Shown: in pieces, positions 33,262 to 41,375 of the stretch | Layout: each line of letters opens with the position of its first letter | Numbering within the stretch: position 1 is the stretch's first letter | NCBI GenBank assembly: GCA_905215345.1 | Contig: CAJMPR010000003.1 | Span: 124,001 to 188,000 of the forward strand | Length of the DNA: 64,000 nucleotides | DNA from: an uncultured bacterium | GTDB lineage: Bacteria > Bacteroidota > Bacteroidia > Bacteroidales > Bacteroidaceae | Reading direction: 5' to 3' | Made by a program: the position numbers and the translations under genes | The notes under the pieces: model-generated | The model's database searches: none | Told to the model about the DNA's origin: nothing | Seen by the model: only the letters and a program-made list of their open reading frames with translations

Positions 33262-33507
33262 TTATTTTATGGTGGTAAAATATTTTAGGTTGATGTTTCT
33301 CAATAACCAATGCTCAATATGTTTCATATTGTACTCTGAGGTTATAATGGCGGTATGTCCGTCTATCTGCGTAAAGCGTGAACTCTCATAGTTCTCTATC
33401 CACTCCTTGATTGTTGATACTCCCCAACTTTGTTGGTCTTGCTCAAACATATTGTTCACCTCTGCAATGGGGTTGATGAACACTACCTTTAATGTGTCGT
33501 ACTTCAT
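33262..33507 (-). CDS. Small hypothetical protein
   Basis: 81-aa protein (MKYDTLKVVFINPIAEVNNMFEQDQQSWGVSTIKEWIENYESSRFTQIDGHTAIITSEYN). No family recognised. It starts 4 nt after the PcfJ-like gene ends, so the two are probably translated from one mRNA. Confidence 0.5.
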   Translation of the reverse strand: MKYDTLKVVFINPIAEVNNMFEQDQQSWGVSTIKEWIENYESSRFTQIDGHTAIITSEYNMKHIEHWLLRNINLKYFTTIK

Positions 33508-33511
33508 AATT

Positions 33512-34795
33512 CTATGCTGTTATTCGTTGTTGTATAAGTTGTCTGTTCTTGTTTACAAGTTTGATGATACGGTCGTGGTATTCGGTGTTCTTGTTACAGA
33601 TACCACGGCTTTGCACCACCTCCATAGTTTTCAAGGATATTTCAACGGTTTCTATCCGTTTGCCGTCAATGGTAGCCGAAAGGATTAAGGAGTTCTCTTT
33701 CAGATAGTATGCGTTCGTGAATACACAATGGTGCATCGCTGTTCCCTCTTCTGCAAACTCCATAACGCTGTCCAAAACACGGATGCTTATAACTCCATCG
33801 GAAAACTCAATGCCGAAGAACTTTGATTTGAGTTCCTTGAACTTGGCTTCATCCTCACGTGCCTTCTTGCGTTTCTCCTCCAACCTCTGACGTTCAATCT
33901 CCGCTCTCTTTCTTTTTACATAGATGTCGTGTTGCCCTACAAGGCTTTCGGGGCAAACATATTTCGGACTGTTGGTGTCCTTGCCGAAATAGTTCAGCAA
34001 GTCGATATAGTCGCACCACATTGAGCCGTCTGTAATGGTATAGCCGTTTCGGATGGCTATGCGGATTGAGTTCCAATAGGTGTCTGTCTGCTTTGATGAG
34101 TAGCGGATGAAGTATCTCAACAGATTGGTCTGACCAGCCTTCAACAGTGTCTCCGCCTTGCTGTCCGTAAGGATGTTGCGGAAAAGGTCAAACGGTGCTA
34201 TGCCGTGAAAATCACCGTTGAAACCGTTGCGTTTGATTTGTTCGGTAGTCCGCACTCTCGGATAGGTGCATATCGGGGTTATATCATATACCCTGTGGTT
34301 TCTGCGTACCTCCATTGGAGAACATTCTTGCCAAAGGTCATAATAGATAAAACAGATACCTCTCAATCGGGCAACGGTCGTGAACTTGCCGTTTGGTGCT
34401 ATCCATCGTTGTGCCACCTCCGTTATTGAATACTTGGCGGATTGACCGACCTTGTGATATGCCCTTGCGAAGAAGAAACGTATCACCTGGTATTCCTTGG
34501 CGGTTGTGATGATGGAGAAATACTCATTCTCCCTGAACACCCTGTTTCGGGTAGTCCTCACTTTCAGTTCCATTCCACAATGTGGGCAAGTGCAACCGCA
34601 AACGGTATCAACCAACTCTCCATCGCCTTTCCAACTGTGTCCGCACTCGGTACAAGTGATTATGCCTTTGGCTGTCCTCCGTCCTATGTGGTCAAAGCAA
34701 TGGCGGAAAGCGTATCTTTTTTGTGTGTCGTTTATCTTGGGTAGTCGCTTTGAGAGTGCGACTACCTCTTTTTGAAGTTTTGTTCTTGGTCTCAT
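33512..34795 (-). CDS. PcfJ-like protein
   Basis: 427-aa protein from the ATG at 34795; an in-frame ATG at 34810 would overlap the pcfK-like gene. Near the N-terminus it has a zinc-ribbon-like CTECGHSW ... CGCTCPHCG. A basic coiled segment (KRKRAEIERQRLEEKRKKAREDEAKF) is followed by the PcfJ core: EFAEEGTAMHHCV and LILSATIDGKRIETVEISLKTMEVVQSRG. PcfJ and PcfK homologues form a pair on many conjugative elements, named after the Enterococcus pCF10 genes; the biochemical role is unclear. Confidence 0.78.
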   Translation of the reverse strand: MRPRTKLQKEVVALSKRLPKINDTQKRYAFRHCFDHIGRRTAKGIITCTECGHSWKGDGELVDTVCGCTCPHCGMELKVRTTRNRVFRENEYFSIITTAKEYQVIRFFFARAYHKVGQSAKYSITEVAQRWIAPNGKFTTVARLRGICFIYYDLWQECSPMEVRRNHRVYDITPICTYPRVRTTEQIKRNGFNGDFHGIAPFDLFRNILTDSKAETLLKAGQTNLLRYFIRYSSKQTDTYWNSIRIAIRNGYTITDGSMWCDYIDLLNYFGKDTNSPKYVCPESLVGQHDIYVKRKRAEIERQRLEEKRKKAREDEAKFKELKSKFFGIEFSDGVISIRVLDSVMEFAEEGTAMHHCVFTNAYYLKENSLILSATIDGKRIETVEISLKTMEVVQSRGICNKNTEYHDRIIKLVNKNRQLIQQRITA

Positions 34796-34799
34796 AATA

Positions 34800-35213
34800 C
34801 TAAAAGTCAAATAATGATGCTTGGGGTACTGTCTCTACTCTCTTTGCTGTCGGCTTGGCACTCTGTCTCATCTTGTTGTATGCCTCGTTCTGCAACTGCT
34901 TTATTGCGTCTTGCCGTGCTTGTTGCTTCTCCTCCTCGGTAAGCTCAACGTGATGGTTCACTACGACCTTGCAATCAATGGGTTTGCCTACCTCAATTTC
35001 GGGTTCATCGTAAAAGTGTACGGCTTGACCGAAAATCTCATCATCTGAGAAACCGTTGCAACCGCTTTTCTGAACATAGTTCAAAATATAGGTTATGCAG
35101 TCCTCTATGTTCTTCAATGGGTTGCGGTATGAACGTGCGAACAACTCGTCATACTCGGCACGTTGCTCCAGATAGCTCTGTATCTCTGTTTGGAAATGGA
35201 TGGATGCTTTCAT
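34800..35213 (-). CDS. PcfK-like protein
   Basis: 137-aa protein with the PcfK-like N-terminus (FQTEIQSYLEQRAEYDELFARSYRNPLKNIEDCITYILNYVQKSGCNGFSDDEIFGQAVHFYDE), a Gln/Glu-rich helix and a C-terminal tail ending SLFDF, resembling the short hydrophobic sliding-clamp-binding (QxxLF-like) motifs. It lies 4 nt upstream of the pcfJ-like gene in the usual K-J order. Clamp binding is an inference from QASLFDF. Confidence 0.75.
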   Translation of the reverse strand: MKASIHFQTEIQSYLEQRAEYDELFARSYRNPLKNIEDCITYILNYVQKSGCNGFSDDEIFGQAVHFYDEPEIEVGKPIDCKVVVNHHVELTEEEKQQARQDAIKQLQNEAYNKMRQSAKPTAKRVETVPQASLFDF

Positions 35214-35234
35214 ATTTATAGTGTGTTTGTTGGG

Positions 35235-35462
35235 TTATTGAATGGTTGCTATTATTATCTCTTGGTGGTACACTCTCGGCACCTCATCAAAGATGTACTC
35301 CACAAACTGCCGTTTTGCATCCTTGCACAACTCTCTATACAGTTCCTTGAATGGCTCAAAATTGCCGTTGATATATATGCTTACCATATATTCAAATATA
35401 TTCTCTACCTCGTAAAATTTGCACTGCTGTGCAACGGTCTTGTTTCTTCTTGTTCGTTTCAT
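35235..35462 (-). CDS. Small hypothetical protein
   Basis: 75-aa protein with a strongly basic start (MKRTRRNKTVAQQCKFY) and a helical rest (FEPFKELYRELCKDAKRQFVEYIFDEVP). No family recognised. 21 nt separate it from the pcfK-like gene. Confidence 0.5.
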   Translation of the reverse strand: MKRTRRNKTVAQQCKFYEVENIFEYMVSIYINGNFEPFKELYRELCKDAKRQFVEYIFDEVPRVYHQEIIIATIQ

Positions 35463-35474
35463 AACTCTATATGT

Positions 35475-35810
35475 TTATTTGATTTCTACTATTTGATTAA
35501 TTCTACCGTAAAGCACGGCTCTTAGGCTGGTCTTGTCGGGTGCGTAATACTCGCTCCAACTGCCGTATTGATTGACGATGTACTTGTTAAGCACGTCCGC
35601 AAAATCAAAACGATAACCTTGTAATGGTACTGCCGTCCTGAAATAGCAGTTGCTCCTCACGTTCTCGGCTAACCAATTCTTTTCGGTTCTGTCCATCTTT
35701 TCGCCCTTGTTCAGTTTCACCCGAAGTAGATAGACTTTGCTGTTCTCCAATGTTTCAAGAGGGGAAATATCCCAACTCACAAACTTCACTGCAATAGGTA
35801 ATGTGTTCAT
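35475..35810 (-). CDS. Small hypothetical protein
   Basis: 111-aa protein from the ATG at 35810 (MNTLPIAVKFVSWDIS); the frame is open to 35957, but that part overlaps the next gene in another frame and is not protein-like. It contains ENSKVYLLRVKLNKGEKMDRTEKNWLAENV and GYRFDFADVLNKYIVNQYGSWSEYYAPDKTSLRAVLYG. Such proteins occur beside PcfJ/K genes on Bacteroides elements; the function is not known. Confidence 0.55.
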   Translation of the reverse strand: MNTLPIAVKFVSWDISPLETLENSKVYLLRVKLNKGEKMDRTEKNWLAENVRSNCYFRTAVPLQGYRFDFADVLNKYIVNQYGSWSEYYAPDKTSLRAVLYGRINQIVEIK

Positions 35811-35821
35811 ATCTATATGTT

Positions 35822-36031
35822 TTATCCGATTAATATCCAAAGTATCCCACCGATGATTAAGGCATATACAAGGCAATAGATGACTATCGCCAACGCTATG
35901 GTGAAGAGTAGGCGGATTACGAACTTTCCTACCGTCATACCGACTAACCACCACCAAATACTACCACCCAAAAGGAATGAGCCTAATACGGCAACGAGTG
36001 CCAAAACCGCTATCTTGTATCTTGTTTTCAT
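35822..36031 (-). CDS. Small two-helix membrane protein
   Basis: 69-aa protein of two or three hydrophobic helices (YKIAVLALVAVLGSFLLGGSIWWWLVG and FVIRLLFTIALAIVIYCLVYALIIGGILWILIG). It is the first gene of the minus-strand module. No known family; size and topology would fit a holin-like or exclusion protein, but nothing supports either directly. Confidence 0.5.
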   Translation of the reverse strand: MKTRYKIAVLALVAVLGSFLLGGSIWWWLVGMTVGKFVIRLLFTIALAIVIYCLVYALIIGGILWILIG

Positions 36032-36185
36032 CGCTGTTGTTTTTTAATGTTTATGCGGATTCTTGAGGTAAGGGAGTTGAAGTTTCAATTATTTTCTGCC
36101 TCTTGTGAATCCGACATTTTTTTTATGCGTCTTTCCGTCGGGTCGGTCGTTTTCGTTTCAGGGGCTATAAAAGGTGTAGGGTTCA

Positions 36186-36278
36186 GGACAAACAAGGTTT
36201 ATGGAAAAAATACTCTCTGGACGGAGTACAGCAGGAAGATTTTTTTCATAACCGCTTGCGGCTTGACCTTGTTTGTCC
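36186..36278. repeat. Perfect 13-bp inverted repeat around a 67-nt loop
   Basis: GGACAAACAAGGT at 36186-36198 and its exact reverse complement at 36266-36278. The interior has a further small palindrome (CCGCTTGCGG). Confidence 0.9.
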
Positions 36279-36463
36279 GTGAAGAACCTGAAAATACCTT
36301 TGCCACTGAGAACGGAACACCGACTTGACGGTTTAGAAACAGCATATTGTGGAGGAGGCACGGTAAAGAGGCGGATATAAGATTTAATGGTGATTATTTC
36401 CATAGTGGGTATCCAACTATGGTTTCAAAGAAATAATGAAACAATCATAAAAGCCACCGCTTC

Positions 36464-36542
36464 GCATAGCCGGAAAAAGAAATATCCCTTGTCTGCAAAG
36501 TGATTCACTCACTGCTGACAAGGGATTGTTCTGCGGCTATGC
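36464..36542. repeat. Nested double-stem palindrome
   Basis: Outer arms 36464-36472 (GCATAGCCG) and 36534-36542 (CGGCTATGC), inner arms 36485-36493 (TCCCTTGTC) and 36517-36525 (GACAAGGGA), both perfect; AGTGA/TCACT can pair at the tip. Confidence 0.9.
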
Positions 36543-36656
36543 CATAGGATGGATATGGTTGCCTATTTATAGGTAATGGTATTCAGCCGGAAACAAGGGC
36601 TTTTATACCGCTGAAAAGGATAGAATCTTCTCTTTCAGATTTTAGATATAATATCT

Positions 36657-36687
36657 TTTGGTATATCTATTTTTTGAGCTAACTTTG
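36657..36687 (+). promoter_or_regulatory. Bacteroides consensus promoter upstream of ppk1
   Basis: A TTTG -33 box (36657-36660), a 19-nt spacer and TAACTTTG at the -7 position (36680-36687). It points toward ppk1, giving a leader of about 170 nt. Confidence 0.7.
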
Positions 36688-36863
36688 CACAAAGAGTTAT
36701 TTGAAGTATGCAAAGCACAGAAATCCTAAACATTCTGTATATAACTAATTCGTAACCTATTACGATGTAGAGTCAGAATCCAAATCTGACAATCAATAAC
36801 TTATCTCTTTTTTATATATTTTATGTACAAAGGTAACTATATTTGGGAAATAAACCTAATCTT

Positions 36864-38924
36864 ATGGAGAGCAGATACTTCAAACGTGACATCAGTTGGT
36901 TGTCGTTCAACTACCGGGTATTATTGGAAGCAGAAGACGATACGTTGCCACTATATGAACGCATTAACTTTATTTCTATATACTCATCCAATCTGGAAGA
37001 GTTCTACAAGATACGTGTGGCAGATCATAAAGCCATAGCGAGCGGTGCCGCACATAGTGATGAAGAAAGTGTACAATCGGCCATCGAGTTGGTTGCCGAA
37101 ATCAACGAAGAGGTTAATCGCCAGTTGGAAGAACGTATCCGTATTTACGAGCAAAAGATATTACCCGCCCTGCGAAAACATCATATCGTTTTCTATCAGA
37201 GCCGTAATGTAGAACCTTTTCATAAGGAATTCCTGAGACGTTTCTTCCGGGAGGAAATCTTTCCATACCTTTCTCCAGTACCTGTAAGCAAAAATAAAGT
37301 TATCTCATTCCTGCGTGATAACCGGCTTTACCTCGCAGTACGTTTGCATTTAAAAGATGTTCCTTTTGATACCGTTGACCGGACACAATATTTCGTAATG
37401 AAATTACCTTATAGTAAGGTTCCCCGCTTTATTCAACTTCCCAAAGAAGGAAAAAATTATTATCTGATGTTTATCGAAGATATTATCAAGGCTAATCTTG
37501 ATATTATTTTTCCCGGATACGAGGTAGACAGCAGTTATTGCATCAAGATCTCACGTGATGCGGACATCCTGATAGACGATGCAGCCAATACATCCGAAAT
37601 CATAGAACAGGTTAAGACCAAAGTCAAGAAACGTAAGATAGGTGCTGTCTGCCGTTTTGTATATGACCGTGCCATGCCGCAAGACTTTCTGGACTTCCTG
37701 GTAAGTGCTTTCCGCATTAATCGCCAGGAATTAGTGCCGGGTGACAAGCATCTGAATATGGAAGACTTGCGCCATTTACCTAACCCTAATCATACCGTAC
37801 GCCCCATCCGGAAGCCCCAACCTATGAAGCTTACTTGCCTGGACGAACGGGAGTCTATCTTCCGATATGTGGAGAAGAAGGATTTGCTGCTGCATTACCC
37901 CTATCATTCTTTCGAACACTTCATCCACTTTCTGTACGAAGCTGTTCACGAACCTACCGTACGCGAAATTATGGTGACTCAATACCGTGTGGCAGAAAAC
38001 TCTGCGGTTATTAATACACTCATAGCTGCCGCACAGAACGGGAAAAAGGTTACCGTCTTTGTGGAGTTAAAAGCCCGTTTCGATGAAGAGAATAACCTTG
38101 CTACTGCCGAGATGATGAAAGCAGCCGGGATTAATATTATTTTCAGCATACCGGGATTGAAGGTACATGCCAAAGTAGCGCTCGTTCTGAGGCGTAACAA
38201 GCAAGGCCGGAAATTACCCAGCTATGCTTATATCAGTACGGGTAACTTTAATGAAAAGACTGCAACCCTTTATGCCGACACCGGATTGTTTACCTGTAAT
38301 CCAACCCTCGTCAATGATTTGCATAATTTATTCCGTACATTAAACGGTAAGGAAAATCCTGTTTTTCATCGTCTGTTGGTCGCACGTTTCAACCTGATAC
38401 CGGAGCTGAACCGTCTTATCGAACACGAAATGAATCTGGCAAGAAGTGGAAAACAGGGAAGAATTATTCTCAAAATGAATGCCTTGCAGGATCCCTCCAT
38501 GATAGACCGCCTCTACGAGGCTTCACAGGCAGGGGTGAAGATAGATTTGATTGTACGGGGTATCTGTTGTTTGATTCCCGGACAGGAGTATAGTCGTAAT
38601 ATCCGTGTAACACGTATTGTAGATACCTTCCTTGAACACGCCCGCATCTGGTACTTTGGAAATGATGGAAAATACAAAATCTTTCTCGGCTCACCCGACT
38701 GGATGCGTCGCAACTTGTATCGCCGCATCGAAGCTGTTACCCCCATACTTGACTCTGATTTAAAACAAGAATTATCGGACATGCTGCATATCCAGTTGGC
38801 TGACAAGCGAAAAGCTTGTTTCGTAGATGAGCGGCTCAACAATAACTGGAAGTCTTCGCGCCCGCAACGAGAAAAAGTACGTGCGCAGTATGCATTCTAT
38901 GAATACTTAAAAAAGAGTGATTAG
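36864..38924 (+). CDS. ppk1: Polyphosphate kinase 1
   Basis: 686-aa cytoplasmic enzyme that makes polyphosphate from ATP. The ATG at 36864 (MESRYFKRDISWLSFNYRVL) is chosen; an in-frame TTG at 36843 would add seven residues. The order is N-terminal domain (SWLSFN ... SNLEEFYKIRV), head domain, then two phospholipase-D-like catalytic domains. The autophosphorylated histidine lies in LKVHAKVAL, and the active-site segment ISTGNFNEKTATLYAD follows. YHSFEHFIHFL is also typical. The last codons AGT GAT TAG are part of the hairpin repeat that begins at 38917. A phosphate transporter gene follows, suggesting a phosphate-storage unit. Confidence 0.94.
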   Translation: MESRYFKRDISWLSFNYRVLLEAEDDTLPLYERINFISIYSSNLEEFYKIRVADHKAIASGAAHSDEESVQSAIELVAEINEEVNRQLEERIRIYEQKILPALRKHHIVFYQSRNVEPFHKEFLRRFFREEIFPYLSPVPVSKNKVISFLRDNRLYLAVRLHLKDVPFDTVDRTQYFVMKLPYSKVPRFIQLPKEGKNYYLMFIEDIIKANLDIIFPGYEVDSSYCIKISRDADILIDDAANTSEIIEQVKTKVKKRKIGAVCRFVYDRAMPQDFLDFLVSAFRINRQELVPGDKHLNMEDLRHLPNPNHTVRPIRKPQPMKLTCLDERESIFRYVEKKDLLLHYPYHSFEHFIHFLYEAVHEPTVREIMVTQYRVAENSAVINTLIAAAQNGKKVTVFVELKARFDEENNLATAEMMKAAGINIIFSIPGLKVHAKVALVLRRNKQGRKLPSYAYISTGNFNEKTATLYADTGLFTCNPTLVNDLHNLFRTLNGKENPVFHRLLVARFNLIPELNRLIEHEMNLARSGKQGRIILKMNALQDPSMIDRLYEASQAGVKIDLIVRGICCLIPGQEYSRNIRVTRIVDTFLEHARIWYFGNDGKYKIFLGSPDWMRRNLYRRIEAVTPILDSDLKQELSDMLHIQLADKRKACFVDERLNNNWKSSRPQREKVRAQYAFYEYLKKSD

Positions 38925-38970
38925 TGATTACCATGAGGTATGATTGCGCAGCCAACTAATCATTAATCAC
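38917..38970. repeat. Intergenic hairpin repeat with conserved core, copy 1
   Basis: The left arm GTGATTAGTGATTA (38917-38930) pairs with 38957-38970 (13/14). The 20-nt core at 38933-38952 (ATGAGGTATGATTGCGCAGC) is shared with 41328-41347 and the complement of 42858-42877. The left arm contains the ppk1 stop codon, so it could act as its terminator. Confidence 0.85.
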
Positions 38971-39054
38971 TCATGTAACACTTCTGTAATATGTATGACA
39001 TTTCCATGCAACACGAAAGTCTTTCCTTTGCAGCCAGAAATAAAATACATATTT

Positions 39055-41298
39055 ATGGAAACTATCTATTTAGGCATTGTCATTTTCCTGTTTGTCCTTG
39101 CGGTATTCGACCTCATGGTAGGCGTTAGTAATGATGCTGTCAACTTTCTCCAATCTGCAGTAGGCGCTAAAGCCGCTTCTTTCAAAACTCTGCTGTTCAT
39201 AGCAGGTGTAGGTATATTTATCGGAGCCTCGCTCTCCAACGGTATGATGGATATTGCACGCAACGGTATTTACCAGCCCGAGCACTTCTACTTTGCCGAA
39301 ATTATGTGCATCCTACTTGCCGTAATGTTGACAGATGTGGTGCTACTCGATGTATTCAACACCATGGGGATGCCCACCTCCACCACTGTTTCAATGGTTT
39401 TCGAACTTTTGGGTGGTACGTTTGCACTGGCACTTATTAAAGTATATAGTAATGGCGATTTGGGACTGGGCAATCTAATCAACACAGACAAGGCTCTTTC
39501 CGTTATCATGGGTATTTTCCTCTCAGTAGCCATCGCCTTCTTCTTCGGTATGCTGGTACAATGGCTGGCACGTATCGTGTTCACTTTCAATTACACCAAG
39601 AAGATAAAGTACAGTATTGCCGTGTTTGGTGGAATCGCAGCTACATCCATTATTTACTTTATGTTGATAAAAGGCTTGAAAGACAGTTCATTCATGACCC
39701 CGGAAAACAAGCATTGGATACAAGACAATACCCTGATGCTGGTGGGATACAGTTTTGTATTCCTCACCGCACTGATGCAGATATTACACTGGCTGAAGGT
39801 CAACGTATTTAAAGTAGTAGTATTACTGGGTACTTTCGCTCTTGCACTTGCATTTGCCGGTAATGACTTAGTGAACTTCATCGGCGTACCTTTGGCCGGA
39901 TATTCTTCTTTCATCGATTATACCGCCAATGGAACATCAGCAGGCCCCGATGGATTTTTAATGACTTCCCTACTTGGCCCCGCCAAAACTCCCTGGTATT
40001 TCCTTATCGGTGCAGGCGTCATCATGGTTTATGCTCTTTGTACCTCTAAAAAGGCCCACAATGTAATCAATACCTCCGTTAACCTCTCCCGTCAAGATGA
40101 AGGTGAAGAAACATTCGGTAGCACTCCGATAGCGCGTACACTGGTACGTATCAGCCTCAACCTCGCCAACGGTATTAATCAGATAATGCCCGAAGGCACT
40201 AAACGCTGGATTGGCACTCGCTTCCGCAAAGATGAAGCCATCATAGCCGACGGCGGCGCATTCGACTTGGTTCGCGCCTCTATCAATTTGGTATTGGCCG
40301 GCTTGCTCATTGCTTTAGGTACTTCGCTAAAGCTGCCTCTCTCTACTACATACGTTACCTTTATGGTAGCAATGGGTACTTCACTTGCCGACCGTGCCTG
40401 GGGACGTGACTCCGCCGTATATCGCATTACCGGTGTATTGAGTGTCATCGGCGGATGGTTTATCACCGCAGGAGCAGCGTTTACCATCGCTTTCATCGTA
40501 GCCATGATTATTTACTTCGGTGGTACTATCGCCATCATCGTTCTGATAGGATTGGCTGTACTAATGCTGATACGCAGCCAATTACTCTACAAAAAGCGCA
40601 AAGAGAAAGAGAAAGGTGATCCTACTGTGAAGCAAATGCTGCAAAGTACCGATAATACCGAGGTGTTAACATTATTACGTCAACACACTCGTGAAGAGTT
40701 GGGCAAGATATTAGAGTTTACCCAAGAAAACTTCGAGCGTACCGTCACTGCTTTTTTACACGAAAACCTACGTGGCTTGCGCCGCGCCATGGGCTCTGTG
40801 AAGTTCCAGAAACAATTAATCAAGCAAATGAAGCGTACCGGTACGCTTGCCGTTTGCCGGTTAGATAACAACACAGTACTCGAGAAAGGTCTCTACTTCT
40901 ATCAAGGTAATGACTTTGCCAGCGAACTGGTATATAGTGTAGGACGACTTTGTGAACCTTGTTTAGAGCATATTGACAATAACTTTAAACCATTGGATGC
41001 CATCCAGAAAGGTGAATTCTCCGATGTTACAGAGGATATCGTTTACTTGCTACAAGTATGCCGCCAGAAATTGGAAAGCAATAATTACAACAGTTTCGAA
41101 GAAGAAATACGTAAAGCCAACGATTTGAACGGGCAACTTGCTCATCTTAAGCGCGAAGAGCTACAACGTATCCAGACCCAAGCCGGCAGTATCAAAGTCA
41201 GCATGGTATATCTGACGATGATTCAAGAGGCTCAGAATATTGTAACCTATTCTATTAATCTGATGAAGGTAAGCAGGAAATTTCAGGTTAGTGATTAG
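39055..41298 (+). CDS. PiT-family inorganic phosphate transporter with PhoU-like tail
   Basis: 747-aa inner-membrane protein. The ATG at 39055 (METIYLGIVIFLFVLAVFDLMVGVSNDAVNFLQSAVGAKA) gives the normal PiT start; the frame continues upstream to a TTG at 38944 inside the hairpin repeat. The PiT signatures are GVSNDAVNFL near the N-terminus and a second FAGNDLVNFIGVPLAG in the middle, with ten or more membrane helices up to about residue 540. The C-terminal about 200 residues are soluble and helical (REELGKILEFTQENFERTVTAFLHENLRGLRRAMGS), like the PhoU/DUF47 partner proteins, here fused. The last codons AGT GAT TAG lie in the next hairpin repeat. Confidence 0.9.
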   Translation: METIYLGIVIFLFVLAVFDLMVGVSNDAVNFLQSAVGAKAASFKTLLFIAGVGIFIGASLSNGMMDIARNGIYQPEHFYFAEIMCILLAVMLTDVVLLDVFNTMGMPTSTTVSMVFELLGGTFALALIKVYSNGDLGLGNLINTDKALSVIMGIFLSVAIAFFFGMLVQWLARIVFTFNYTKKIKYSIAVFGGIAATSIIYFMLIKGLKDSSFMTPENKHWIQDNTLMLVGYSFVFLTALMQILHWLKVNVFKVVVLLGTFALALAFAGNDLVNFIGVPLAGYSSFIDYTANGTSAGPDGFLMTSLLGPAKTPWYFLIGAGVIMVYALCTSKKAHNVINTSVNLSRQDEGEETFGSTPIARTLVRISLNLANGINQIMPEGTKRWIGTRFRKDEAIIADGGAFDLVRASINLVLAGLLIALGTSLKLPLSTTYVTFMVAMGTSLADRAWGRDSAVYRITGVLSVIGGWFITAGAAFTIAFIVAMIIYFGGTIAIIVLIGLAVLMLIRSQLLYKKRKEKEKGDPTVKQMLQSTDNTEVLTLLRQHTREELGKILEFTQENFERTVTAFLHENLRGLRRAMGSVKFQKQLIKQMKRTGTLAVCRLDNNTVLEKGLYFYQGNDFASELVYSVGRLCEPCLEHIDNNFKPLDAIQKGEFSDVTEDIVYLLQVCRQKLESNNYNSFEEEIRKANDLNGQLAHLKREELQRIQTQAGSIKVSMVYLTMIQEAQNIVTYSINLMKVSRKFQVSD

Positions 41299-41375
41299 TG
41301 ATTAGTGATTAGTGATTAGTGATTACCATGCGGCATAATTGCGCAGCCAACTAATCACTAATCACTAATCACTAA
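41288..41375. repeat. Intergenic hairpin repeat with conserved core, copy 2
   Basis: Five tandem TTAGTGA-type heptamers (41288-41325), the core ATGCGGCATAATTGCGCAGC (41328-41347), then complementary CTAATCA heptamers (41351-41375). It spans the stop codons of both the transporter (plus) and cca (minus) and can serve as a bidirectional terminator. Confidence 0.92.

Larger units (their letters stand above)
36032..36863. other. Gene-free element end with large inverted repeats; probable ICE/chromosome junction
   Basis: About 830 bp without a convincing gene. It holds a perfect 13-bp inverted repeat, GGACAAACAAGGT (36186-36198) and its complement (36266-36278). It also has a nested stem at 36464-36542 (outer GCATAGCCG / CGGCTATGC, inner TCCCTTGTC / GACAAGGGA), a consensus promoter at 36657-36687, and small inverted repeats at 36750-36765 and 36772-36790. 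The element's right end must lie before ppk1 (36864); the exact att site cannot be named without the other end. Confidence 0.6.

Noticed and set aside
36186..36278. Invertible-promoter idea for the 13-bp inverted repeat
   Set aside because: No -7/-33 pair lies between the arms and no invertase gene is close.
36158..36403. 81-aa minus-strand frame and overlapping plus-strand frame 36047-36328
   Set aside because: Both run through the 13-bp inverted repeat; a palindrome keeps frames open on both strands. No protein features were seen.
36843..36863. TTG start adding seven residues to ppk1
   Set aside because: The ATG at 36864 begins with the conserved SRYFKRDISWLSFN region and is the normal start type.
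38944..39054. Upstream TTG extension of the phosphate transporter
   Set aside because: It would translate part of the hairpin repeat; the ATG at 39055 begins a standard PiT first helix.
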